NCBI RefSeq assembly: GCF_014268505.2
Contig: NZ_JABWQP020000003.1
Span: 186,001-250,000 of the forward strand
Direction of reading: 5' to 3'
DNA length: 64,000 nucleotides
Source: Pseudomonas khorasanensis
Lineage (GTDB): Bacteria; Pseudomonadota; Gammaproteobacteria; Pseudomonadales; Pseudomonadaceae
Positions 36,675 to 45,894 of this stretch are shown in pieces. A program made the translations under genes and the position numbers. Below the pieces are notes generated by a model. The model searched no databases. It worked only from the letters and a program-made list of their open reading frames with translations, and was not told the origin of the DNA. Position 1 is the stretch's first letter, and each line of letters opens with the position of its first letter.

Positions 36675-37682
36675 TTAATGAATTTTGCTGCCCAGGGTCA
36701 CCACGCCGTCCGCTTTCTCGCGGCCCAGCCAACTGGTCCAGCCGAGGCGACAGGCGTTCTGTTCACCGATGCGCAGTTCGCGGATTTCTTCCTGGCGCAG
36801 GACCAGTCGAATGTCGTAATCGAGCGGGTCACGCAAGGTGAACCGCACCAGCGCGCAGAGCGGCTGGTAACCGAAACCGATGGGCAGGAATTCATGGAAC
36901 CGCTGCCAGTCGAGTTCGGTGATGTGAATGCGGAATTTGCCGCTGCGGTCGCGCACGTGTTCGCCCAGCACCAGGTCTTCGCCAAGCAGGCTGTTGGCGC
37001 GGCCCAAACGATTGCGCTGCTCTTCGAGAATTTCCACGCGGCGCTCGATGCACTGCTCGATGACGAGGTCTTCGTGCTTGAAGTAGTAACGCAGCACGGC
37101 CTCGATCAGCGCCGCCGAGTGCGCCCGCAGGCTGAGCAAACCGAGGTAAGGCAGCAGGCGTTTCCAGTTCAGTTCCTTGGCCTTGCGGATCTCTTCGCCG
37201 CCCAGGCCGATCAGCGCAAACAACTGCGCCGAGAACGGGTCGATCGCGCCGCTCTGGAAGCTCGCGCGGTAGCGATACTTACGCCAGATCGGCAGCATCA
37301 GTCGTTGCAGGCGATGGTGGAACAGGTCAAGAAAGTTGCGCGTCGGATTGCCGTCTTCGCTGTCGCCCAGCGCCTGTTCGCCATAGAACGCCGGCAGCGG
37401 CGAGCCCGAACCGACCAGGCCGATCAGGTTGAAACGCATGCGCGCGCGCATCTTGCCGTGCTCTTCGAAGAACTCCACGCGGTCGACGTCGCTGCGCGGA
37501 AAACCCAGGCTCGGGTTGGCCTGAAACTCGACCTGGTCGTACAGATCGTCTTCGCTCAGGTGCGGGTGTGCCTCGCGCAGCCGGTCGATTACCAGCAGCA
37601 CGGCCTGAAACAGCGAGTACTCGCGTATTACCTTCGTCAGCCCGCTTAAAGCAGGGGCTGCAGGCCCATACGTGGTGTCCAT
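36675..37682 (-). CDS. tssG: T6SS baseplate protein TssG
   Basis: 335 residues, the normal length. TssG pairs with two TssF copies in each baseplate wedge. The family pattern is visible: FFEEHGKMRARMRFNLIGLVGSGSPLPAFYGEQ and FLDLFHHRL in the middle. Its start lies 37 bases inside tssF, so the two are probably made together. Confidence 0.95.
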   Translation of the reverse strand: MDTTYGPAAPALSGLTKVIREYSLFQAVLLVIDRLREAHPHLSEDDLYDQVEFQANPSLGFPRSDVDRVEFFEEHGKMRARMRFNLIGLVGSGSPLPAFYGEQALGDSEDGNPTRNFLDLFHHRLQRLMLPIWRKYRYRASFQSGAIDPFSAQLFALIGLGGEEIRKAKELNWKRLLPYLGLLSLRAHSAALIEAVLRYYFKHEDLVIEQCIERRVEILEEQRNRLGRANSLLGEDLVLGEHVRDRSGKFRIHITELDWQRFHEFLPIGFGYQPLCALVRFTLRDPLDYDIRLVLRQEEIRELRIGEQNACRLGWTSWLGREKADGVVTLGSKIH

Positions 37683-39433
37683 TGGTACACCTCTCCCTGT
37701 GTGCTTTTTACCCGCAGCTCATGGAATGAATTGAGACTGGCGTAAAGCGCGAAAAACTCGTTAAGGACCGAAGCGAAAACGAACAGGTCGCCTTCGCCGA
37801 TATACCCTTCCGGGTCGATGGTCAGTTCGGTGCGCAAACCGCGCACCGGCAGGCCGCGGTGCAGCCGGTCGACGTGATGATGTTTGATGTGCTTGAGGCC
37901 GCCGAGCAGGCGCTTGCTGACCTTCTCCGCGTGCTGGTCGTAGTAGCGCGGCAGGTCGTAGGTTTCCAGAATCACCTTCAACGCATTGACGTCTGCCAGC
38001 GACAGATAGTTAAGCGACATGTTGCTGATCAGCTTCCACAGGAAGTCGCGGTTCAGCGGCGGCGCGAAGCTCGGGGTGGCCGGGGTGATGTTGCGGAAAC
38101 TGAGGAATTCCGGGGTCTGCTCGCTGGCCATGCAGATGTCGCCGAGCTTGAGCTTTTTCGGCAGGTTCTGGTTGGTGCACATCAGCTCGATCGACAGGGT
38201 TTCGTGGGCTTCGGTGTGGCGGATGCCGAAGCTCAGGTAGGTGTCGAGGCCGTCATGCAGCAAGGACGAACGCTGGCGGATGCTGTAATGCGGACGGCTG
38301 TTGGGCACGTCGAAACTCGGGTCGTGCTCGAAAGATTCAAACGGCACGTACTCTTGATAACCGAGGCCGCCGGGCTTCCAGCCAGTGACGGTTTCCACCG
38401 AGAACACACCGCAGTTTTCCAGGTCGTATTCCGCAGGCAGCAGCAGGTACTCGTCCTGCTTGCCGTCGAGGCGAATCGGCAGTGCGTCGTGCTCGAACAG
38501 GTTCACAATTGGCGTGCAGAACAGCTTCACGTTATCCAGGGTCGGGCGCATGCGCATGATGCCGCTCTTGCGAATGTCGAAGCGCAATTCCAGGCCGCGC
38601 ATCTGCTTGAGCGTGTCTTCCGGCAGCGCCTTGAGAATGTCGAGGCCGTTGACGTCGACGAAGAGGAATTTGTCCTGGAAGGCGAAGTATTCCTGCAGGT
38701 AGCGATAGCCACGGAAGGTGTTCAGCGGATACGGGATCAACGCCTCTTCTTCGGCAAAGCCCACCGGTTTGACCCGATCCCCGGGAATCTTGAATGCCAT
38801 CGGCTTACCGCTGACGCCATCGATCGGCTTGCCGGCGCCGTCGAGCGGGATCAGCTCGATGCCGTCGAGGTTGCGCAGCAGACTCAGGTAGAGCATCTGG
38901 CTGATATAGCGCTCGCCGGCAAAGTGCAGACGCAATTTGCTCAGTTCCAATTCGCCGAGGTGGCCGTCGGCGCTCATTTCCAGGCGCAGGCTAAGCAGCG
39001 AGCCGTCGCCCTTCACCGAGTAGTTCAGCGCAGCCAGATCCAGCGGCAACACCTCGGTCGGGTAGCAGGTGCGGAAGCGGCAGCGCACGTCTTCGATCGG
39101 CTTGCTCTCGATCGGCGTATCGCGCTCAACCAGCAGCGCCGGCCCGGAACGCTTGAGCGGATCGAATTGCAGAATGCTGAACGCCGGCAGCGGGCGCATG
39201 TAGTTCGGCCACAGCAGCTGCATCAGCGAATGGCTGAGCTCCGGCAGTTCGTCATCGAGCTTCTGGCGCAAACGCCCGGTGAGAAACGCAAAGCCTTCGA
39301 GCAACCGCTCCACATCCGGATCCCGCCCGGCCTGCCCCAGATACGGCGCCAGCGCCGGACTACGCTCGGCGAAACGGCGACCGAGCTGGCGCAGTGCGGT
39401 GAGTTCGCTTTGGTAGTAGTGGTTAAAGGACAC
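37646..39433 (-). CDS. tssF: T6SS baseplate protein TssF
   Basis: 595 residues, starting with the conserved FNHYYQSELTALRQLGRRFAERSPALAPYLG stretch. TssF is the main structural protein of the baseplate wedge. It is separated from tssE, its usual neighbour, by the four-gene PAAR module at 39503-41865. It overlaps tssG by 37 bases. The sequence shows no damage. Confidence 0.96.
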   Translation of the reverse strand: MSFNHYYQSELTALRQLGRRFAERSPALAPYLGQAGRDPDVERLLEGFAFLTGRLRQKLDDELPELSHSLMQLLWPNYMRPLPAFSILQFDPLKRSGPALLVERDTPIESKPIEDVRCRFRTCYPTEVLPLDLAALNYSVKGDGSLLSLRLEMSADGHLGELELSKLRLHFAGERYISQMLYLSLLRNLDGIELIPLDGAGKPIDGVSGKPMAFKIPGDRVKPVGFAEEEALIPYPLNTFRGYRYLQEYFAFQDKFLFVDVNGLDILKALPEDTLKQMRGLELRFDIRKSGIMRMRPTLDNVKLFCTPIVNLFEHDALPIRLDGKQDEYLLLPAEYDLENCGVFSVETVTGWKPGGLGYQEYVPFESFEHDPSFDVPNSRPHYSIRQRSSLLHDGLDTYLSFGIRHTEAHETLSIELMCTNQNLPKKLKLGDICMASEQTPEFLSFRNITPATPSFAPPLNRDFLWKLISNMSLNYLSLADVNALKVILETYDLPRYYDQHAEKVSKRLLGGLKHIKHHHVDRLHRGLPVRGLRTELTIDPEGYIGEGDLFVFASVLNEFFALYASLNSFHELRVKSTQGEVYQWTPRMGLQPLL

Positions 39434-39502
39434 GGGTTACCTGCCTGGTAGTGGAGCTCATGGAAATACCGACCTGTGGATTACGTTCGACGCCCGACTT
39501 GG

Positions 39503-39925
39503 TCATTGGATTGCACCTTCAGGCCGACTTGGCTGAATGCGACCTGCGATGTTTCGCAAAGCCCAGCGCAACTCGATGACTTGAGTGGTGAGGATCGCCA
39601 GCAACGTGACACAGCCTTGGGCCACGCCGTAGAACAGGGCTCTTAACGGGTTGTCGGGTAGCATCCAGAGCAGGATGAAGCCCACCATCAGAAAAAGGAT
39701 GACCAGCTTGGCAATCAGATTTGGAATCAGCGCAACGATCAGGTTGACGCCCAGAAAAATGTAAAACAGTGCGTAAGTCGCAATGCCGATGGCGACACCA
39801 TGGGAGGTAAATCCGCCGTTAAAAAGCTTGTAAGCATGCACAACCGCGTCATTAAAAAATGCATAAGCCACGCATCCGAGGGCGTGGGTTAATAAACATA
39901 GGGCGAGACGAACGTAGCTGTTCAT
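39503..39925 (-). CDS. Small four-helix membrane protein in the PAAR module
   Basis: 140 residues with four predicted membrane helices (about 5-25, 43-62, 68-92 and 98-118). No family recognised. It lies 7 bases after the DUF6201-like gene and 69 bases before tssF. The most likely role is immunity or accessory function for the DUF6402 protein two genes upstream: membrane immunity proteins are common for pore-forming or membrane-acting T6SS toxins (inference). Confidence 0.6.
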   Translation of the reverse strand: MNSYVRLALCLLTHALGCVAYAFFNDAVVHAYKLFNGGFTSHGVAIGIATYALFYIFLGVNLIVALIPNLIAKLVILFLMVGFILLWMLPDNPLRALFYGVAQGCVTLLAILTTQVIELRWALRNIAGRIQPSRPEGAIQ

Positions 39926-39932
39926 ACTGCTA

Positions 39933-40346
39933 TCAGTTTTCCAGAATCTCGTAGGGTGTATTACTGATGAAAATATTCAGCCAGTTTTCTTCCCATTGCG
40001 GCATGGAAATTACAAAAGCCTTATCTTTCTTCTCGAAGGCGATCCAAGTAATTCCAACCTCGGCATCATCTTCGAATGTGCGCATATCCAATGACTGAGT
40101 ATCATACAGCGGGGTTCGATATACCTTTTCTGGCTCTTTTGAATCGATAATTCTTAAATACGCCATACCACCAAGCATGAAGATCCTGCCGACACGCACA
40201 TTCTCAATTGTGTAGCGGCCCGAGGGACTAGCTGTAGTTGTACTTGCAGGATAGCCTAGCATTGCGCTCACGCAATAAACGAGCAATGCAATCAACACCA
40301 AGAGCAAACTGATAGGCACTAGCCACTTCTTTTTAAGCGTAGTCAT
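39933..40346 (-). CDS. DUF6201-like membrane-anchored protein
   Basis: 137 residues from ATG 40346. One N-terminal membrane helix (about 9-30) is followed by a small outer domain (TASPSGRYTIENVRVG, then YRTPLYDTQSLDMRTFED). It resembles DUF6201 proteins, which from memory accompany DUF6402 genes next to PAAR genes. I rejected a longer upstream frame, which overlaps the preceding gene and gives an unnatural start. It is a candidate immunity protein for the DUF6402 protein. The DNA is clearly more AT-rich than tssE or tssF. Confidence 0.65.
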   Translation of the reverse strand: MTTLKKKWLVPISLLLVLIALLVYCVSAMLGYPASTTTASPSGRYTIENVRVGRIFMLGGMAYLRIIDSKEPEKVYRTPLYDTQSLDMRTFEDDAEVGITWIAFEKKDKAFVISMPQWEENWLNIFISNTPYEILEN

Positions 40347-40398
40347 TTTTTCGCCACACCCAGTTCGACAGCGGATTGTAGATGAGTAAAAATGCGCA

Positions 40399-41328
40399 TC
40401 ATTTATTCCAAACATTAATAACTGTCGTGGGAACGCTTTGATATTGGACATCAGACAAAACCTGGAAATCACCGCCTTTTTTAAATTCCGTCCGATATTT
40501 TACAAAGTGAGAATTCGTAATATAGAAATAACGCGAGTTTTCTATTTCCCTAAACATCGCCTGAGAATCTTTCGCACTGATATAGGGGTTTGAAGCGATG
40601 TCTGACTTCATCTGCGCCGCACCGGCATTTGCGGTGGCCGCATAGGCAGGGTTGGCTATACCATCAAAGTTCCAGAACCCCAATGGCTGACTGAAATTGT
40701 CATCCGGTGCGTCATTGAAGTCATAGGCGTCCTCAGCATAAAACCCAATTCGTTCCACAAACAGCTGAATGCTGTCTACGGAAATCACCAGTTTTCCTTC
40801 TGGAAATACGCGGATGTTAAAGTTTGCCAGCGCAGCTCGCAACTCATCAGTCTTCTCTATCAGACCGAATTTAACTGCTCGATTATTACTGTATCCAAAC
40901 TCTTCAACCTTCCTAGCGCTCGTAAACTTAAAAGGATAGACACCCGGTGCCGAGCCAAGATACTTATCTTTAATCTTCTTGCTTATATTATTACGACCTG
41001 CAGTATTATCCCAAGCAGACTTAAGCTCTTCAATGACAGTTTTCGCAGGTTCAAACTGCTTCAACCAGTCCATTTTTACGATGGTGTCATTTACGTAGGC
41101 GATGTCAGCAAGAGCAATATGGTCTTTGACCTCTTTACTCATCGCACCATCGGCAGTTGGCCATGGTTTGCCATCAAACCAGTGGCGCATAAGCTTCGCA
41201 GCAACTGGCCATTTCATCTTATCCATCGCATCAGGTATATCTGAGATTTTGAATTGACGGACAGCTGCAGACTTACCAGTTTGGTTACTGGCCGGCGTCA
41301 GACTTGATGCTATTTTCGTATCCGTCAT
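40399..41328 (-). CDS. DUF6402-like putative T6SS effector
   Basis: 309 residues, no signal peptide, no recognised enzyme motif. It resembles DUF6402 proteins: an AVRQFKISDIPDAMDKMKWPVAAKLMRHWFDGKPWPTADG start and SQPLGFWNFDGIA in the middle. Members of this group sit beside PAAR genes in pseudomonads (from memory). It follows the PAAR gene by 12 bases, so it is probably the cargo carried by that tip, with the two small membrane proteins downstream as immunity candidates. The DNA is AT-rich compared with the flanking tss genes. The biochemical activity is unknown. Confidence 0.65.
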   Translation of the reverse strand: MTDTKIASSLTPASNQTGKSAAVRQFKISDIPDAMDKMKWPVAAKLMRHWFDGKPWPTADGAMSKEVKDHIALADIAYVNDTIVKMDWLKQFEPAKTVIEELKSAWDNTAGRNNISKKIKDKYLGSAPGVYPFKFTSARKVEEFGYSNNRAVKFGLIEKTDELRAALANFNIRVFPEGKLVISVDSIQLFVERIGFYAEDAYDFNDAPDDNFSQPLGFWNFDGIANPAYAATANAGAAQMKSDIASNPYISAKDSQAMFREIENSRYFYITNSHFVKYRTEFKKGGDFQVLSDVQYQSVPTTVINVWNK

Positions 41329-41340
41329 AACAAAATCCTT

Positions 41341-41865
41341 TTATCCAATTACGACTTCAGATTGCTGTTCAATAATCAACTCATAGGACTCCGCTATAGA
41401 GGACGAGATTTTTTGCGTCTTCCCGTCGGCTCCCGTGACTCCACTGATAACTTTCCCCGAGGCTGTTTTGAAACTGTATGCCACTCCCGCCAGTGGCCTC
41501 CCGGAGTCCTGACAATTGATGACGTAGTGCTCGTTAAACGGCCATTTGATCTCCACCGGCAACGGCGGCACAAACGGCGCCGGCGTATGCGAATTGCCAA
41601 TAATCACCGTCCCGGAACCTGCCGTGACCTTGTTGCCGTGAGATCCAACCGAACCTACTGTCGCAGCCGGCTTGCCGTTGATCAAAACGGTAGTGGCAAG
41701 ATCGCCGACCATCGCACCACCACACGCCGAGGCATCGCCTTGGCGGGCGGCCGCGAGGCCGTCGAAGAACACGTCGCCGGAACCGGCGGCGATCGGGTTG
41801 GTACCGTGGCCTGGAAGTGGGCAAGCGGTAGGGTCGGATACGCGTGCTGCGGGTTTGCCAGACAT
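41341..41865 (-). CDS. PAAR tip protein with C-terminal extension
   Basis: 174 residues. Residues about 1-95 are a PAAR domain (AARVSDPTACP, VFFDGLAAARQGDASACGGAM and SGTVIIG, with the spaced Cys/His zinc ligands). PAAR caps the VgrG needle and carries effectors. The C-terminal 75 residues (VEIKWPFNEHYVINCQDSGRPLAGV, then a Gly/Ser-rich end) look like a small beta domain and may dock the next gene product. It lies 11 bases after tssE and is transcribed with the tss genes. It is the only PAAR gene seen in the window. Confidence 0.9.
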   Translation of the reverse strand: MSGKPAARVSDPTACPLPGHGTNPIAAGSGDVFFDGLAAARQGDASACGGAMVGDLATTVLINGKPAATVGSVGSHGNKVTAGSGTVIIGNSHTPAPFVPPLPVEIKWPFNEHYVINCQDSGRPLAGVAYSFKTASGKVISGVTGADGKTQKISSSIAESYELIIEQQSEVVIG

Positions 41866-41876
41866 CGGGGATCTCC

Positions 41877-42284
41877 TTAGGTGACCTTGACTTGACCGCT
41901 GCCATCCAGGCGCGCGGAAAAACTGACCTGACGCTTGAAACCCTCGATTTCCAGCAGGCCTTCGATACTGAAGGCCAGGCGGAGCTGATCGTGGTCACGC
42001 GGCAGGGAAATGACACGCACGTTGCTGAGACGCGGCTCGTAGGCTTCGATGAAGCTTTCGATGGCCAGGCGGGCCTGACTCAGGGAGTCGTGCAGGCTCA
42101 GGCGCATGTCATTGAGATCGGGCAACCCGTAGTCGGCCAGCGTTTGCACGCTGCCGGCCCGGGTGCTGAGCATTTTTGCCAGATGGGCAGCCACCGACGC
42201 CATGGCGCAAACCTCGAGGCTCTTGCCATTGCGTAGTTGCGCGTCGCCGTTGAGGCGTTCGAACAGGCTGCCGTATCCGTCCAT
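41877..42284 (-). CDS. tssE: T6SS baseplate protein TssE
   Basis: 135 residues, the gp25-like family of baseplate wedge proteins (GSLFERL start, VAAHLAKMLSTRAGS, LSHDS-type middle and the YEPRLSNVRV segment). It starts the sheath at the baseplate. It is separated from tssC by 9 bases and from the PAAR gene by 11. The length is slightly below average but complete. Confidence 0.93.
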   Translation of the reverse strand: MDGYGSLFERLNGDAQLRNGKSLEVCAMASVAAHLAKMLSTRAGSVQTLADYGLPDLNDMRLSLHDSLSQARLAIESFIEAYEPRLSNVRVISLPRDHDQLRLAFSIEGLLEIEGFKRQVSFSARLDGSGQVKVT

Positions 42285-42293
42285 GAGTCGCTC

Positions 42294-43769
42294 TTACTCT
42301 TTATCCAGCTTGCCAACCAGCGACAGGGTGAAATCGGCACCCATGTACTTGAAGTGCGGACGCACGTTCAAGCTCACGCGGTACCAGCCCGGCTCGCCTT
42401 CAACGTCGCTGACGATCACTTGCGCAGCGCGCAGCGGACGACGGCCACGCACTTCGGCGCTCGGGTTTTCCTGGTCGGCAACGTACTGACGGATCCACTT
42501 GTTCAGTTCCAGCTCGAGGTCGGTACGCTCTTTCCACGAACCGAGTTGCTCGCGCTGCAGCACTTTCAAGTAGTGAGCCAGGCGGTTGACGATCATCATG
42601 TACGGCAGTTGGGTGCCGAGCTTGTAGTTCAGCTCAGCGGCCTTGCCTTCTGCGCTGATGCCGAAGAACTTCGGCTTCTGCACCGAGCTTGCGGAGAAGA
42701 ACGCCGCGTTGTCGGAGCCTTTGCGCATGGTCAGGGAGATGAAGCCTTCCTCGGCCAGTTCGTATTCACGACGGTCGGAAACCAGTACTTCGGTAGGAAT
42801 CTTGGTTTCGATTTCGCCCATGCTTTCGAAGTGGTGCAACGGCAGGTCTTCAACCGCGCCACCGCTCTGCGGGCCGATGATGTTCGGGCACCAGCGGAAT
42901 TTGGCGAAGCTGTCGGTCAGCTTGGTGCCGAACGCGTAGGCCGTGTTGCCCCACAGGTAGTGCTCGTGGCTGTTGGCAACGGTTTCCTTGTACACGAACG
43001 ATTTGACCGGGTTTTCCTCCGGATCGTACGGGTTACGCAGCAGGAAACGCGGCACCGTCAGGCCAACGTAGCGCGAGTCTTCCGAAGTACGGAAGCTCTG
43101 CCATTTGGCGAATTGCGGGCCTTCGAAGTGGTCTTTCAGATCTTTCAGATCCGGCAGGCCGGTGAAGCTTTCCAGACCGAAGAATTTCGGGCCGGCGGCA
43201 GCGATGAACGGCGCGTGAGACATGCACGATACGCTGGCCACGTATTGCATCAGCTTGACGTCAGGCGAGCTCGGCGACATGTAGTAGTTGGCGATGATCG
43301 CGCCCACCGGCTGACCACCGAACTGGCCGTATTCAGCGGTGTAGATGTGCTTGTACAGGCCCGACTGCATGACTTCCGGCGAATCTTCGAAATCGTCCAG
43401 CAGGTCTTCTTTGGAGACGTTGAGGATTTCGATCTTGATGTTTTCGCGGAAGTTGGTGCGGTCGACCAGCAACTGCAGGCCACGCCACGACGATTCCAGC
43501 GCCTGGAAATCCGGGTGGTGCAGGATTTCGTCCATCTGACGGCTGAGCTTGGCATCGATCTCGGCGATCATGCGGTCAACCATGGCCTTCTTGACCGGCT
43601 CACCGTTGTTCTGCGGCTTGAGCAGCTCTTCGATGAACGCTGACACGCCACGCTTGGCGATGTCGTAGGCTTCGTCGTCCGGCGTCAGACGGGTTTCGGC
43701 GATGATGCTGTCGAGAATGCTGTATTCGCCGCTGGCGGCGCTCTTCTCTTGTGCTGCGCTAGTGCTCAT
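42294..43769 (-). CDS. tssC: T6SS contractile sheath large subunit TssC
   Basis: 491 residues. Family blocks are visible: LESSWRGLQLLVDRTNFRE, the KFRWCPNIIGPQSGGAVEDLPLH-like stretch, and the C-terminal GWYRVSLNVRPHFKYMGADF. With TssB it forms the contractile sheath around the Hcp tube. It follows tssB by 26 bases. Confidence 0.97.
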   Translation of the reverse strand: MSTSAAQEKSAASGEYSILDSIIAETRLTPDDEAYDIAKRGVSAFIEELLKPQNNGEPVKKAMVDRMIAEIDAKLSRQMDEILHHPDFQALESSWRGLQLLVDRTNFRENIKIEILNVSKEDLLDDFEDSPEVMQSGLYKHIYTAEYGQFGGQPVGAIIANYYMSPSSPDVKLMQYVASVSCMSHAPFIAAAGPKFFGLESFTGLPDLKDLKDHFEGPQFAKWQSFRTSEDSRYVGLTVPRFLLRNPYDPEENPVKSFVYKETVANSHEHYLWGNTAYAFGTKLTDSFAKFRWCPNIIGPQSGGAVEDLPLHHFESMGEIETKIPTEVLVSDRREYELAEEGFISLTMRKGSDNAAFFSASSVQKPKFFGISAEGKAAELNYKLGTQLPYMMIVNRLAHYLKVLQREQLGSWKERTDLELELNKWIRQYVADQENPSAEVRGRRPLRAAQVIVSDVEGEPGWYRVSLNVRPHFKYMGADFTLSLVGKLDKE

Positions 43770-43795
43770 TATGTTGGCTTCCTTGGCTGCTGGGT

Positions 43796-44299
43796 TCAGG
43801 CGTCGGTGGCTGCGGCGTTCAGGCCCAGTTCACCGAGTACGCGACCGCGGGATTCGTCGTCGGCGAGCACGCCTTCGATGGCTTTACGGAAAGCAGGTGC
43901 GTTACCCAGCGGGCCTTTGAGGGCCACCAGCGCGTCGCGCAGTTCCATCAGCTTTTTCAGCTCAGGCACTTGCTCGACCAGGCTGGCCGGGTTGAAGTCC
44001 TTCATCGAATTGACGCGCAATTGCACGCCCAACTCTTCAGTGCTGCCTTCTTCCTGCAGACGGTTCGGCACGTTCATCGTCAGGCTGAGCTCTTGCTTGG
44101 CCAGCACTTCGTCGAAGGTCATCTTGTCGATGCTGATCGGCTTGCGATCTTCGATCTTGCGCTCGTCCTTGCGGTGGGTGTAATCACCGATTGCCAGCAG
44201 TTTCAGCGGCAGTTCAATCTCTTCCTGAGCACCGCCGGTGGCGGGTTTGAAGGTGACGTTGATGCGTTCCTTGGGGGCTACCGAGCCTTCTTTGGCCAT
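43796..44299 (-). CDS. tssB: T6SS contractile sheath small subunit TssB
   Basis: 167 residues from ATG 44299, supported by AAGGAG seven bases upstream; I rejected a longer frame with an Arg-rich extension. It carries the family start (MAKEGSVAPKERINVTF) and the KLLAIGDYTHRKDER and ISIDKMTFDEVL segments. It pairs with TssC. It is separated from tssA by 32 bases. Confidence 0.97.
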   Translation of the reverse strand: MAKEGSVAPKERINVTFKPATGGAQEEIELPLKLLAIGDYTHRKDERKIEDRKPISIDKMTFDEVLAKQELSLTMNVPNRLQEEGSTEELGVQLRVNSMKDFNPASLVEQVPELKKLMELRDALVALKGPLGNAPAFRKAIEGVLADDESRGRVLGELGLNAAATDA

Positions 44300-44331
44300 G
44301 GCTTTTCTCCTTGCGGTTGTGGCCCTGGGGC

Positions 44332-45894
44332 CTATTCGAGTACCACTTCGAGATCGAGGTGGCACAGCCTGCGATAAATCTCTTCCTTGCGTTCACGTAC
44401 GGCATGGTTCTGCGGCAACAACTCGCAGCAACTGTGCAGCAGGTGCAGCACTTCCAATGCAAGATCGGGCTCCCAGGCGTGCAGGCCTGAGTCCTGTAAT
44501 GTCTGATCGAGGGTTTCGAGCTGGTTCTTCGCCAGTTCGTACTTCTTGGCCATGAAGCACAGCCGGGCCAGCGCGAACTGCCAGAAGAAGCGTTCGCGGC
44601 CACCATGCGCCGATTGCAGACCCTGCTTGAGGATCTGCACGGCAGGCTTCAAACCTTCCTTGCGCAAAATCGGCTGGACTTCCTCGAGGGCCTTTTCCCA
44701 GGCCGGCTGGGTTTCGACGTTTTCGTTTTCGACCTTGCGCGGCGCGCTGGCGCTTTGCAGGTGCGGCATGACGTTGGCGGCGATCCACGCCCGGGTGGAC
44801 GGATCGGCAAACGGTGCGCCGTCATGGAAGCGGCATTCGATGATGCCCGGCAGCCGCTGAACCAAAAGCGCGAAGTGGATTTCCACTTCGCGCATGGCCA
44901 GCTCGGCGTTGAGGTTCTGGAGACATTCCCAGACCATCCTCTGGCCATCGAACCAGAAAGGCGCCTTCGCCAGGCTCGCCTCCAGTTCCACCAGCAAATC
45001 AGCGTATTTGCCCTGATCGAAACGGTCCTGATAGAGCTTGAGCTTTTCCAGCGGCAGGCCGCGCAGCACGGTGATCTGTTCAGCGTTGCGCTCAGGGACG
45101 GCGTCGATGGTCATCCACAGCAGGGTGCGATTGAGGCGCAGGGCACGCAGGTCGGTGGCCTTCTGTTTCAGCCACCACGCACACAGTGGACGAGCGCTTT
45201 CCTGCTGGGCGCGCAGGGCCTTGTGGGCGTCTCTTTCGTTGTCGATCGGGGCGCCGGGGGTCAACAACTGGCTCGCCGCCTGCTTGACCTGCGCCACTGC
45301 CGCGCCGACCACTCCGGGCGCCGGCTGATTGTCGGCGGCGCGCTGGATCATGGTTTTCAGGCGGCGGGAGATCGGCAGCAACAGCGGCGCGTCATCGCCC
45401 AAATGCTCGGCACACGCGGCTTCAAGGCCGGACAGGTGCTCGGAGAGCTGCCGGAACATCGGCAACTGCTCTTTGATCGCTATGTTTTCGGTGATGACCT
45501 GCTCAAGGCGCGGCACCAGCCAGCCAATGGCGGCGGCACGGGTGCGGGCTTTGAGCGGGTGGACGTCGGCCCAGTTGTTTTCCGACAGATGGTGCAGTAA
45601 ACCCAGGCCGGCGAGCAGTCCGGGGAAGGATTCGCGCTGGTACAACGACCAGGTCAGCCAGGCGCCGACACGCAAATCCTTGGATTGGGTACGCAGAAGA
45701 TTTTCGCTGTTCTCGCGAATTTTCAGCCAGTCGATCTGCCCGCTTTCGTGCATCGACGAGGCTTTGGCCAGCTCGCTTTCCAGTGCCTCGAACTCGCTCG
45801 AAAAACGAACGTCTTCGCCCGCGAAATTCTCTTTGGAAACAGAGGCTTTCGCGAGTTCAAGGTAATGGGCGGAAAGTTTGCTTGAGTAGGACAT
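44332..45894 (-). CDS. tssA: T6SS protein TssA
   Basis: 520 residues. The N-terminal ImpA domain (about 20-140) shows the DWLKIRENSENLL and GAWLTWSLYQRESFPGLLAGL motifs. The C-terminal part is the long helical type (AWEKALEEVQPILRKEGLKPAVQIL). TssA primes baseplate and sheath assembly. It is the first gene of the leftward T6SS operon, with the 692-base regulatory region upstream. Its gene-first order (A-B-C-E) fits HSI-II. Confidence 0.92.
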   Translation of the reverse strand: MSYSSKLSAHYLELAKASVSKENFAGEDVRFSSEFEALESELAKASSMHESGQIDWLKIRENSENLLRTQSKDLRVGAWLTWSLYQRESFPGLLAGLGLLHHLSENNWADVHPLKARTRAAAIGWLVPRLEQVITENIAIKEQLPMFRQLSEHLSGLEAACAEHLGDDAPLLLPISRRLKTMIQRAADNQPAPGVVGAAVAQVKQAASQLLTPGAPIDNERDAHKALRAQQESARPLCAWWLKQKATDLRALRLNRTLLWMTIDAVPERNAEQITVLRGLPLEKLKLYQDRFDQGKYADLLVELEASLAKAPFWFDGQRMVWECLQNLNAELAMREVEIHFALLVQRLPGIIECRFHDGAPFADPSTRAWIAANVMPHLQSASAPRKVENENVETQPAWEKALEEVQPILRKEGLKPAVQILKQGLQSAHGGRERFFWQFALARLCFMAKKYELAKNQLETLDQTLQDSGLHAWEPDLALEVLHLLHSCCELLPQNHAVRERKEEIYRRLCHLDLEVVLE

